From Phycisphaerales bacterium (GTDB taxonomy: Bacteria > Planctomycetota > Phycisphaerae > Phycisphaerales > UBA1924): a stretch of DNA of 49,342 bases. Made by a program: the position numbers and the translations under genes. The stretch is taken from positions 1 to 49,342 of the forward strand of contig JADYXW010000057.1 in assembly GCA_020853975.1 (NCBI GenBank), written 5' to 3'. The notes below the pieces were generated by a model. It saw only the letters and a list, made by a program, of their open reading frames with translations. It made no database searches and was not told the DNA's origin. This document shows positions 42,160-49,342 of this stretch, one piece after another. Position 1 is the stretch's first letter. Every line of letters starts with the position of its first letter.

Positions 42160-42645
42160 GTGGACGTCCGGAGCGACCTCTTGTTCATCTTTCCCCTGTA
42201 CGCAGCGCTGGTCTGGTACTGCTGCGCCCGCTGGCGCCGCGAGTTCCTCGGATTCGCGGCGTACGTCGCGGGCGTCGCGGGTATCGTCCTGCTCGTCTAC
42301 GTTGACGTCCGACTGATGAGGCTGGTCTTCAACACCGGGGCCTCTCCAACTTTCCTGCTGCTTCTGTGGGCCGAGGCTGGGATCATCGCACTCATCGGGG
42401 GCTTCGTCGTATTCTCCCCGAAGGAGCGTGTCGTCCGCCCTTGCCGTGGCTGCGGCTACGAGCTCGCGGGCCTCGACGACCCGAACCCCCGCTGCCCCGA
42501 GTGCGGCATCGCCGACGCGTTCACCGAGCCCACCGACGGCTCGTGCGTGAGCTGCGGCACCCGTACCGCGATGGTCTCGGCGCTCGCCCCCCGGTGCGAG
42601 CGGTGCCTTCGAGCGATCAACGCGCGTCCAGCGATCAGCGCCTGA
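42160..42645 (+). CDS. Membrane protein with paired zinc ribbons
   Basis: The 161-residue protein has three hydrophobic helices (LLFIFPLYAALVWYCC, FAAYVAGVAGIVLLVYVDV, FLLLLWAEAGIIALIGGFVV) followed by two cysteine pairs forming zinc ribbons: CRGCGYELAGL...CPECG and CVSCG...CERC. The first, C-x2-CGYxLxGL with CPECG, is a signature seen on many planctomycete membrane proteins of unknown function. The start is GTG 42160; TAGACT ends four bases before it, a tight fit to the window's leaderless pattern, so the call is uncertain and a TTG at 42181 is possible. It overlaps the end of the opposing GldG-like gene by 11 bases. Confidence 0.7.
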   Translation: MDVRSDLLFIFPLYAALVWYCCARWRREFLGFAAYVAGVAGIVLLVYVDVRLMRLVFNTGASPTFLLLLWAEAGIIALIGGFVVFSPKERVVRPCRGCGYELAGLDDPNPRCPECGIADAFTEPTDGSCVSCGTRTAMVSALAPRCERCLRAINARPAISA

Positions 42646-44821
42646 TCAGCCGATAGAGCGCGCCCAGCAGCAGGACCAGCGCCGGCAGGCCCAGGGCCAT
42701 CGCGAGCCTCAGCCTCACCAGAGGCGTTTCGCCCGGGTCCTTCACCATCGACACGGCCCGCGCCGTGGGGCTCTGGGCGATCAGGTCGTCCTGCCCGGCA
42801 AGCCAAGAGACCGCGGCGTCGAAGAGTTCCAGGTTTCCCGGGTTCCGGAGCACCGGCCTGCCGTCCGGGCCCGTTGTCCGCTGCTGCGTAACGGGGTCGA
42901 TGAACCACCCGTTGGAGCCCACCGCGACGAACCGGCGCACGGGCTTGCGCAGTTCGCTCCGCTCGACCGCGGCGGCCACCATCCACCTCTGGGGCTTGCC
43001 CGTGTCCCGGCCCTCAGGCCAACGCCCGTCTCTGCCCGCGTCAAACACCGGCAGATCAGGGATGTAGGGCCTTTGGTCGCGGGGAGTCTGCCACAGCCTC
43101 AGCCACTGCGTTTCGGCCCAAATGTCGTCGCCCGACATCACCGCCAGAAGCGGGATCGTCGCGAACCTTACGTGCTGGGGCGCCGGGCGCTCGTACAGGG
43201 GGACCGCCCAGGGCGTCAGCGATGGCAGGCCTGAGAGTGCCCCCGCGAGCGCGTGAGGGCCCGCCACGGGAAGCGCGGTGCACTCGGTCTCCACCATGCG
43301 GCCCCGGGGTGAGGCGACTTCCCTCACCAGCGGCCGGCCGGAGTCGGCCGCGAGCCCGAAGTGCTCCAAGGTCGCCGCGAACGGGTCCGGGTCCCCGATG
43401 GTGGGCGACAGCGATTGGCTGACCGTCAGGCACACTGGCTTTCCGTCCTCGACCAGCCTCGACACTGCCTCCGCCAGGCGCGACGCCCGTTGCGAGCCCG
43501 TGAGCCCTCCCCGGTCGCTCGGCGCCGCCGAATCCGGAGGCCAGGTTAGGTAGACCACGGGCCGATCACCGCCCGGGTCAAGCGTCGAGAGCGCCGCGGG
43601 CCGGTCGCCCGTGAGCACCGACCACTCGATGAAATCCACGCCGCGAAGCCTCAGCCGCTGGGTCAGCGCGCCCAAGGCCGCGGTCGACTCGAGGAGCGAG
43701 ACGTTCTCCGCGTGCGTCAGCACCACGATGGGGCGGTGGGGCACCAGCAGCGACCCGAGCGAGGTTGCGAGAAGCTCTTCCGCGCGTCGCTGCAGATCTG
43801 CCCGGCTCGCGTCCGCGCTATCCAGGAGTGTCCCGGCGGGAAGCAGCGACTCCGTGTCGATCGCCGCCAGCCCCTTCTGAGCCGGGCCGATGATCAGCAC
43901 CGCCGAGCCCTGGGCCAGGACGTCGGTCACGCGGAAGACGTCGGGCTTCCTGAGGTTCTTGAGCGAATCCAGCACGACCGCGGCCTGGTCGCGGCGCTCG
44001 CGGATTCCGGGCACTGCCTGGCGGGCAAGGTCCGCCCCCGGCCCCTGGTCCGAGCCCACGAGCCTCGTCAGGTCCTTGTCGAGCGCGCCGAGCAAGTTCA
44101 CCACCGGCGCGTAGGCGTTCGCGAGCTCGGCCGCGGCCAGGTCGGTCCGGGGCAGGGGCCTCTCGCCCAGCTTCAGCTTCAGCGCGTCCCGCGCCCTGCC
44201 CGCGGCGTCGGTCAGGTCTCTGGCCATGAGCCGCGCGCCGCCCGCGGCCTGATCGAGCAGTTTCCGCGGGTCGCGTGCCGGGTCTGCCGCCGGGGGTAGC
44301 GCCTCCTTCACTCCGAGGAGTGTGGGAGAGAGCGACTCGCTGAGGTAGACAGCGATGGAGGCAGCGCCGGCAGCGTGCAGGTCCACAGCCGCCGCCTGGT
44401 CAGAGATCACCTGCCCGTCGCGGTCGATGAGATCGCCTACGAGCCCGCGATACGACGTCATACCCGAGCCCGTGCTCGTGTCAATGAACTGCGAGGTCAG
44501 GTTCGGCGACGCCCGCTTCATCTCGTCCAGAACGTCCGCGACACGCTGCCTCGCCCTAAGGTCGGTCGTTCGGAAATCCGCCGCCACCACAACGCGATAC
44601 TGCCCGTCCAGCCTCGCCAGTATCTGCGCCGTTCGAGGTGAGAGCGTCTGCACGCCGGTGCCTGTCACATCCGCCCGAATGCAGTGCCGGTCACCTAGCG
44701 CCACCAGGGCCGCACAGCTCACGGTCACGGCGACAAAGGTCACCACCGCCGCGAAAGTCGCGCGAGCACGCCCCCTCGTGTGGCGAGTCGTGGTCCGGGC
44801 TGAGGCGGGGAGTGTGCTCAT
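42635..44821 (-). CDS. GldG-like ABC-system protein
   Basis: The 728-residue protein has one helix near the N-terminus (FAAVVTFVAVTVSCAALVAL) and one at the very end (LRLAMALGLPALVLLLGALY), with a large periplasmic part between. The order resembles GldG-type components of ABC systems: an N-terminal region with RADVTGTGVQTLSPRTAQIL and YRVVVAADFRT, then a middle with PDVFRVTDVLAQGSAVLIIG. GldG normally works with GldF permease and GldA ATPase in gliding Bacteroidetes; homologous sets of unknown cargo occur in planctomycetes. ATG 44821 lies four bases after the permease stop. It is larger than GldG of Flavobacterium (about 550), from a long coiled helical insert at about 185-300. Confidence 0.75.
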   Translation of the reverse strand: MSTLPASARTTTRHTRGRARATFAAVVTFVAVTVSCAALVALGDRHCIRADVTGTGVQTLSPRTAQILARLDGQYRVVVAADFRTTDLRARQRVADVLDEMKRASPNLTSQFIDTSTGSGMTSYRGLVGDLIDRDGQVISDQAAAVDLHAAGAASIAVYLSESLSPTLLGVKEALPPAADPARDPRKLLDQAAGGARLMARDLTDAAGRARDALKLKLGERPLPRTDLAAAELANAYAPVVNLLGALDKDLTRLVGSDQGPGADLARQAVPGIRERRDQAAVVLDSLKNLRKPDVFRVTDVLAQGSAVLIIGPAQKGLAAIDTESLLPAGTLLDSADASRADLQRRAEELLATSLGSLLVPHRPIVVLTHAENVSLLESTAALGALTQRLRLRGVDFIEWSVLTGDRPAALSTLDPGGDRPVVYLTWPPDSAAPSDRGGLTGSQRASRLAEAVSRLVEDGKPVCLTVSQSLSPTIGDPDPFAATLEHFGLAADSGRPLVREVASPRGRMVETECTALPVAGPHALAGALSGLPSLTPWAVPLYERPAPQHVRFATIPLLAVMSGDDIWAETQWLRLWQTPRDQRPYIPDLPVFDAGRDGRWPEGRDTGKPQRWMVAAAVERSELRKPVRRFVAVGSNGWFIDPVTQQRTTGPDGRPVLRNPGNLELFDAAVSWLAGQDDLIAQSPTARAVSMVKDPGETPLVRLRLAMALGLPALVLLLGALYRLIRR

Positions 44822-44825
44822 CGTG

Positions 44826-45545
44826 CTACCGCCAACGGCGGGACTCCATCACGAGCGTGGCCATCACCAGCATCCAGATCGACGCCGCCGCCAGCGCCAC
44901 GATGTTCCCCGAATCGATGACCCCCTTCGCGAAGTCTGTCACTCTTGGGCCCACGCTCAGGGCGTTCAGAACTGGTCTCGCCCAGTCGGGAGCCAGCGGC
45001 ACCGCGGACGGCACCAGCAGCACCCCAAGAATCGCGAACAGCGCCACCATGAACGCGAGCGTGCTGTTCTGCGTCAGAGATGACGCGAGAGTGCCGACCG
45101 AGAGAAACAGCACTCCCATCAGCACAAGGCACAGGTACCCGGAGAGTATCGGCCCCGCGTCCAGCGGCGAACTCGAGAACTTCGAGAGCACCAGCACGTA
45201 GACCCCGGTGGGGGCGATCATCGCGGCCAGGAACCCCGCGGCTCCGAGGAACTTCCCCATCACCAGCGACGCTGAGCCGACCGGCGCCGTCAGCAGCGCC
45301 TCGATCGTCCCGCTGCGCATTTCATCGGCGAGCAGCCTCATGGTGATCGCGGGGGCCACCGGAAGCAGGAGCCACCCCGCCGTCGCAAAGAACGCCCGCA
45401 GGCTTGCGGGCGAACCCGGCACCATCACGCTGAAGGCGAACACGAACCCTGTCAGCAGGAGGAACAGCGACACGATCACCCATCCCGCCGGGGTGCGGAA
45501 GTACGAGCCCAGCTCGCGCCGGGCGATGGCCAGCGCCGTGCTCAT
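44826..45545 (-). CDS. ABC-2 type permease (GldF-like)
   Basis: The 239-residue protein is a six-helix ABC-2 permease. It begins MSTALAIARRELGSYFRTPA, the coupling helix that touches the ATPase, then helices VIVSLFLLLTGFVFAFSVMV, FATAGWLLLPVAPAITMRLL, FLGAAGFLAAMIAPTGVYVL, YLCLVLMGVLFLSVGTLASS, LAFMVALFAILGVLLVPSAV and a last IVALAAASIWMLVMATLVM. The middle motif ADEMRSGTIEALLTAPVG is diagnostic of this class. ATG 45545 overlaps the ATPase stop (ATGA), and the GldG-like gene starts four bases later, giving a tight three-gene operon. Cargo is unknown; nearby genes give no clue. Confidence 0.9.
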   Translation of the reverse strand: MSTALAIARRELGSYFRTPAGWVIVSLFLLLTGFVFAFSVMVPGSPASLRAFFATAGWLLLPVAPAITMRLLADEMRSGTIEALLTAPVGSASLVMGKFLGAAGFLAAMIAPTGVYVLVLSKFSSSPLDAGPILSGYLCLVLMGVLFLSVGTLASSLTQNSTLAFMVALFAILGVLLVPSAVPLAPDWARPVLNALSVGPRVTDFAKGVIDSGNIVALAAASIWMLVMATLVMESRRWR

Positions 45546-46552
45546 GCCGCGGCCTCCGTCGGCCTTGGCGAGGGGTCCGGCTCGGATGGCGTGCCCGCCG
45601 CACGGTCCAGCACCTCCATGAACACCCGCTCCAGCGTCGGCAGGTCGGCTCGCAGTTCGCGGACTGTCAGTCCGAGCTGCGTGGCCGTCATCGAGATCTG
45701 CTCGCGCAGGTCGGGTGCCCCGGGCCTGGCTGTCACCACCCATTCCGTCCAGCCGAGCGAAGGGGCCGGCCCCTCAGGCCTGCGATCAACCGCCCGGTCC
45801 ACGTGGGGCAGGTTCATGAGCGCCTTGGCGACCCGCTCGTGGTCGCCCACGCGAGAATCCCGCGCCTGCATGACGTACGTCGCCGCGGAGCGCCGCGTCA
45901 GTTCCGCGGGCGTGCCATCCGCCAGCACCCTTCCGCCCGCGATGATGATCGCCCGGTGACACACCCTCTCCACTTCGGGCAGGATGTGCGTGCTCACAAG
46001 CATGGTCCGGTCCGAGGCGAGCTCGCGGATCAGGTTCCGCGTCTCATGCAGTTGCGAGGGGTCGAGCCCGTTGGTCGGCTCGTCGAGGACCAGCACCTTG
46101 GGGTTGTGCAGAAGCGCCGCCGCCAGCCCGACCCGCTGCTTGTATCCCTTGCTCAGTGTGGCGATCCGCCTTCCGGACATGCTCGCCAGCCAGCACCGCT
46201 CCAGGCACCAGGCCACGGCCCGCTTCCGCAGGTCGCGCGGGATGCCGAACAGCCGCCCCCGGAAGTCCAGATACTCCGTGACCCGCATCTCCGGATACAG
46301 CGGATTCCCCTCGGGCAAGTACCCGAGCCGTGTCCGAGCCGCCGCGGGCGCTTCTGCCGTGTCGTGCCCGCCGATGGTCACCCGCCCCGCGTCGGGCATG
46401 AGAAAGCCCGCGATCATCCGTATGGTGGTCGTCTTCCCCGCCCCGTTCGGCCCGAGCAGGCCCGCGATCTGACCCGGCTGGAGCTCGAAAGAGACCCCGC
46501 GGACCGCGGCGACCGACCCAAAGGACTTGTGCACCGAATCGACGATGACCAT
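45542..46552 (-). CDS. ABC transporter ATP-binding protein (GldA-like)
   Basis: The 336-residue ATPase has all motifs: VDSVHKSFGSVAAVRGVSFE, Walker A GPNGAGKTTT, Q-loop in LGYLPEGNPLYPEMRV, signature LSKGYKQRVGLAAAL, Walker B KVLVLDEPTNGLD, and the switch VSTHILPE. The C-terminal ~100 residues are an extra domain typical of ABC-2 exporters. LGYLPEGNPLYPEM and EYLDFRGRLFGI are close to GldA of the gliding machinery. ATG 46552 is placed by homology; the frame is open further upstream but that part is low-complexity. No strong ribosome site lies upstream. It heads the operon with the permease and GldG-like genes. Confidence 0.93.
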   Translation of the reverse strand: MVIVDSVHKSFGSVAAVRGVSFELQPGQIAGLLGPNGAGKTTTIRMIAGFLMPDAGRVTIGGHDTAEAPAAARTRLGYLPEGNPLYPEMRVTEYLDFRGRLFGIPRDLRKRAVAWCLERCWLASMSGRRIATLSKGYKQRVGLAAALLHNPKVLVLDEPTNGLDPSQLHETRNLIRELASDRTMLVSTHILPEVERVCHRAIIIAGGRVLADGTPAELTRRSAATYVMQARDSRVGDHERVAKALMNLPHVDRAVDRRPEGPAPSLGWTEWVVTARPGAPDLREQISMTATQLGLTVRELRADLPTLERVFMEVLDRAAGTPSEPDPSPRPTEAAA

Positions 46553-46834
46553 GCCGGTTCCCGTTGGGGCCAGGGGTGATCCCGCCGTCCCATAAGCAGG
46601 ATAACGGCAGATCGGTCCGATGGTTCGCTCCGGTCCAAAGGTATCGGCGGAAACAGCCGACCCTTCCGGCGGCGGCGTCGAATAGGGGGCCGTCAAGCCC
46701 ACCTATCATGGTGGAGCGAGTCAGGCCGACAGTTCGGTCGGCAGCCGGGTCTTCCGGCGTTCCAGGGTCGGGCGGGGCGAGGTGGCCCCGCGTCGTCGAG
46801 AAATCGCGTGGCGTCGTCCGCGGGATCCGAAGAC

Positions 46835-48406
46835 ATGAGCCGAAACGCTCCCATGACAGGCGAGCCAGCGGAGACGTTGCCGACTGATCACGACGTCGCG
46901 ACGCAGGGACTTCCTGCTCCCGTCGCCATGTCCCTGCTGAACGCCATCGGCGAGGGCGTGGCTCTCGCCACCCGTCGGGGGGACATTCACTGGGCGAACG
47001 ATCTGGTGCTCCGACTGGGTGGGGCGATGGCCGAACGGCTGGGTGCCTGTTGCCGCCAGTTCGATCGGGACTACCCCCTCCCGCCCGGGGGCCGAGTGCC
47101 TTCCACGGTGCTCGAGCTCGTCCTGGTCGATGCCGACAAGGCGTGGCAGGTGATGCTCGTTCCCGCGGCGGCGGACCTGGTTCGCAGCGCGGGCCTGGGG
47201 CCGGACACGCTTGTTCTGGTCATGCGCGACGTCTCCGCCGCCCGGCGCCTCCAGCAGAAGATCAGCGCCATCGATCAGGCGGGCAGCGAGCTTGTGCGCG
47301 TCGACCCCGAGACCGTCCGCAAGTTCAACGCCCACGAACGCCTGAAACTCCTTGAAGACAAGATCATAAACGTCGCACGCAACCTGCTTCACTTTGATCA
47401 CTTCGCCATCCGCCTCCTCGACGAACGCTCGGGCAAGCTCGAACTGGTCATCGGCTGCAACCTCCCGCAGTCCTTCGACGCCTTCCTCATCAAACCCGGC
47501 CTCGAGGGCTTCGGTATCAGCGGCTATGTCGCGGCCAGCGGCCGCAGCTACCTCTGCTCCGACACCGCCACGGATCCCCTCTACCTCCCCGGCGTCGAGG
47601 GTGCACGCAGCACCCTCACGGTCCCTCTCCGGTTGCATGACAAGGTCATCGGCATCATGAACGTCGAGAGCCTCGAGGCGGGCGCCTTCGGCGAGGAAGA
47701 ACGCCAGCTCGGCGAGATCTTCGCACGCTACATCGCTGTCGCCGTCCACATGCTCGACCTGCTCGTCGTCGAGCGCAGCACGACCAACATCAGCGTCAGC
47801 GGCAGGGTCGCTACCGAGCTCCGAGAGCCCCTGGAGGACATCGCCCGCGAGGTCGAACTCCTGCGCGGCGAGCAGGGCGCGGGGCAGGCCCCGGACCCGC
47901 ACCTCGAACGCATCGTGACCGACCTCCACTCCATCCGTCAGCGGCTCACGGAGTGCGCCGCCGGCCCCGCCTCGCTGCTCGGCGTCGAGCAGGCCATGCA
48001 GCACGTGGGCGTCGATCCCGCCATCAACGGCCGGCGAATCCTCGTCGCCGACGACGAGCACCGCATCCGCAAGACCATCGGCGATGTCCTCGTCAAGCGC
48101 GGCGCCGTTGTCACGGTGTGCGCCAACGGGCTCGAGGCCATCAACACCCTTCAGGCGGCGCCCAACGCCTTCGACCTTGTCATCACCGACATCCGCATGC
48201 CCGACCACAATGGGTACGAGGTCTTCTCCGCGGTCAAGCAGTTCTCGCCCGCGGCCCCGGTCATCCTCATGACGGGCTTCGGCTACGACCCGCACCACTC
48301 GATCGTCCGCGCCAGCCAGGAGGGCCTGCAGGGCGTCCTCTTCAAGCCCTTCCAGGTCGAACGCCTGCTCGACGACGTGCGAAAGGCCCTTGCGCCCAAG
48401 GCCTGA
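46835..48406 (+). CDS. PAS/GAF/receiver regulator with degenerate histidine-kinase H-box
   Basis: The 523-residue protein has, in order, a PAS-like segment (LLNAIGEGVALATRRGDIHW), a GAF domain (about 170-305; NVARNLLHFDHFAIRLLDER, GISGYVAASGRSYLC, TVPLRLHDKVIGIMNVES), a helical segment at 322-345 and a response-regulator domain (about 400-520). In the helical segment VATELREPLEDI lines up with the kinase H-box SHELRTPLNAI, but Thr327 replaces the phosphorylated histidine, and no ATP-binding domain follows. The receiver is intact: paired Asp in VADDEH, phospho-Asp D452 (VITDIRMPDHNG) and K504 (FKPF). It could be phosphorylated by another kinase. ATG 46835 is chosen; GTG 46808 is possible. It is divergent from the ABC operon. 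Confidence 0.85.
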   Translation: MSRNAPMTGEPAETLPTDHDVATQGLPAPVAMSLLNAIGEGVALATRRGDIHWANDLVLRLGGAMAERLGACCRQFDRDYPLPPGGRVPSTVLELVLVDADKAWQVMLVPAAADLVRSAGLGPDTLVLVMRDVSAARRLQQKISAIDQAGSELVRVDPETVRKFNAHERLKLLEDKIINVARNLLHFDHFAIRLLDERSGKLELVIGCNLPQSFDAFLIKPGLEGFGISGYVAASGRSYLCSDTATDPLYLPGVEGARSTLTVPLRLHDKVIGIMNVESLEAGAFGEEERQLGEIFARYIAVAVHMLDLLVVERSTTNISVSGRVATELREPLEDIAREVELLRGEQGAGQAPDPHLERIVTDLHSIRQRLTECAAGPASLLGVEQAMQHVGVDPAINGRRILVADDEHRIRKTIGDVLVKRGAVVTVCANGLEAINTLQAAPNAFDLVITDIRMPDHNGYEVFSAVKQFSPAAPVILMTGFGYDPHHSIVRASQEGLQGVLFKPFQVERLLDDVRKALAPKA

Positions 48407-48459
48407 CCGCCACCAGCGTGGCCACCGCACGCCTGGGCACCCCATTCCCCCGTCGCTGG

Positions 48460-48465
48460 TACACT
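48460..48465 (+). promoter_or_regulatory. -10-like TACACT for leaderless comEA-like gene
   Basis: GGTACACT ends six bases (CTCCTG) before ATG 48472. It matches the M16 hexamer exactly and the spacing of thiS, with no ribosome site. It suggests the gene has its own promoter apart from the regulator upstream. Confidence 0.45.
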
Positions 48466-48471
48466 CTCCTG

Positions 48472-48996
48472 ATGCTCTCGGGGAGTTCATCAAGGACTTC
48501 GGCCGGCACCGGGCCCGCCAAGTGGGCCGCCGTGGTCGCGCTTTCATCAGGTCTCGGCGCGGGCGTCACGTATTGGCTGACCCGGGGCACCGAGCAGCCC
48601 ACGCCGGGTCGGCCGGTGCAGGTCGAACTGCCGGCGATCGAGTCTCCCGGCCGGCGCGTCGCCTTGCCGCCTCGGGTGCACAAGCCTGACGACCCGCACC
48701 CGGCGGCGGATGTGGCCCCGGGTGCAGCCGCGGGCGAGCCCGCCGCCGGAAGCGGCCCACGGCCGCCAAGCGGAGAGACTCCCTCGCTCGCCGCGCGACG
48801 CCTCGATCTGAACGCCGCGACCCAGGCCGAGCTCGAACTCCTCCCGGGTATCGGCCCGGCCACCGCCAAGGCCATCGTTGACTTTCGCACGCAGAGCGGC
48901 GGCTTCAAGTCCATCGACGATCTCGACGCGGTCCCCGGCATCGGCCCCAAGACCGTCGAACGCGTGAAGCCGTACCTGCGGCTGGGGCCGGGGTGA
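48472..48996 (+). CDS. ComEA-like membrane helix-hairpin-helix DNA-binding protein
   Basis: The 174-residue protein has one N-terminal membrane helix (KWAAVVALSSGLGAGVTYWL), a Pro/Ala-rich linker (about 45-105) and a C-terminal double helix-hairpin-helix: LDLNAATQAELELLPGIGPA, TAKAIVDFRTQSGGFKSIDD, then LDAVPGIGPKTVERVKPYL. This is the ComEA layout, the receptor that holds double-stranded DNA during natural transformation. ComEA works with type IV pilus-like fibres, and PilT/PilB genes lie 27 kb away in the same window, but no ComEC is seen. ATG 48472 is supported by a TACACT six bases upstream. A DNA-repair or other HhH protein is less likely given the membrane anchor. Confidence 0.85.
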   Translation: MLSGSSSRTSAGTGPAKWAAVVALSSGLGAGVTYWLTRGTEQPTPGRPVQVELPAIESPGRRVALPPRVHKPDDPHPAADVAPGAAAGEPAAGSGPRPPSGETPSLAARRLDLNAATQAELELLPGIGPATAKAIVDFRTQSGGFKSIDDLDAVPGIGPKTVERVKPYLRLGPG

Positions 48997-49342
48997 GGCA
49001 GTAGGTCCGCGTCGTCGGCTGACCTTTCCCTCCCTGTACAAGACCGTTTCGGAGGGTTGGCGGGCCACTCTCGGGGTGGCCCGATGGGTGTGCGATCGAC
49101 CTCCCTATCCAGAACGGGTTCAAACCGTTTCTCTCCTGGCGATTCCCATGATCTGCGTCAAAGTTCGCGGTTAACAGGCGACGGCGGCGGGTCGGGAGAC
49201 GATAGGTGGGGCTTCGAACCCGAAACCGGGGACAGGGCCGAAAACCGCCTTTTCAGGCCCGCCAGCGGTGTGCAAATATCCCGTACCGGCCTACACCTGC
49301 CGCCGGAAAGGGTCGGCGTTGCCCCTGTCGGGCGGGAGAAGC
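48997..49342 (+). other. Terminal 346 bases without a recognised gene
   Basis: No open frame here looks coding. There is a hairpin CGGGCCAC...GTGGCCCG (49061-49083, 8 pairs, loop of 7) without a T tract, which might end the comEA-like transcript, and a small hairpin AACGG...CCGTT (49113-49129). TTTCAG-17-AAATAT (49251-49279), preceded by TG, is a promoter candidate facing right. The region probably contains the upstream part of a gene beyond the window. Confidence 0.5.

Noticed and set aside
46721..48547. A 608-residue minus-strand frame opposite the PAS/GAF/receiver gene
   Set aside because: Low-complexity Asp/Glu/Ala text typical of an antisense shadow; the plus strand encodes recognised domains.
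49113..49129. Possible tRNA T-arm (GGTTCAAACC-like)
   Set aside because: The 7-base loop does not fit TTCRANY in register, and no acceptor or anticodon stem can be built around it.

Overview
The window is a GC-rich, gene-dense chromosomal segment with about 31 protein genes, one tRNA and no mobile elements, phage genes or CRISPR. It most likely comes from a planctomycete, probably of the Phycisphaerae. The clues are a Rhodopirellula-type ECF sigma factor coupled to a Ser/Thr kinase with WD40 repeats, a secreted protein ending in a dockerin-like double calcium repeat, a membrane protein with the CxxCGYxLxGL...CPxCG zinc-ribbon signature common in planctomycetes, and a Rho factor with a long Gly/Gln-rich N-terminus. 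The assignment is inferred from gene content only.

Layout. Positions 1-6732 hold tRNA-Val(GAC), a secreted propeller/dockerin-like protein and, divergently, the sigma factor and WD40 kinase. Positions 6763-9599 (minus) carry an FHA protein, a cardiolipin-synthase-like phospholipase D and a lamin-tail protein. Positions 9647-16307 are mostly housekeeping: thiS-thiG, a DUF885 protein, a GNAT acetyltransferase, recO, an M16 protease and a stand-alone CoaB. Positions 16571-32874 are a large secretion or pilus locus: a GspE/PilB ATPase, PilT, a second GspE/PilB ATPase, GspF/PilC and five prepilin-type proteins. From the second ATPase on, the order matches the classical gspE-F-G-H-I-J-K operon, but the pseudopilins are much larger than usual and the last has 1645 residues. 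Positions 33000-36989 hold hpt, a dephospho-CoA kinase fused to a membrane PH-like domain, and rho behind a long structured leader. Positions 37037-42645 contain a small membrane protein, a large secreted repeat protein, a UPF0104-like membrane protein, a YeaH/YhbH protein and a zinc-ribbon membrane protein. Positions 42635-46552 (minus) encode a GldA/GldF/GldG-like ABC system. Positions 46835-48996 encode a PAS/GAF/receiver regulator with a degenerate H-box and a ComEA-like helix-hairpin-helix protein. The last 346 bases hold no gene.

Two observations stand out. First, start sites fall into two classes. Most genes have a Shine-Dalgarno motif or overlap the gene before. A second set (thiS, DUF885, GNAT, recO, M16, the small gene after rho, comEA-like and, more loosely, hpt) lacks one and instead has a TAnnnT hexamer, usually 5-6 bases before the start codon, as expected for leaderless mRNAs. 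Second, the secretion locus joins T2SS gene order, oversized pseudopilins carrying EF-hand-like calcium loops, and a PilT retraction ATPase between two equal-length assembly ATPases. This is the best candidate here for an under-described machine. No secretin, prepilin peptidase or GspC/L/M is present in the window.
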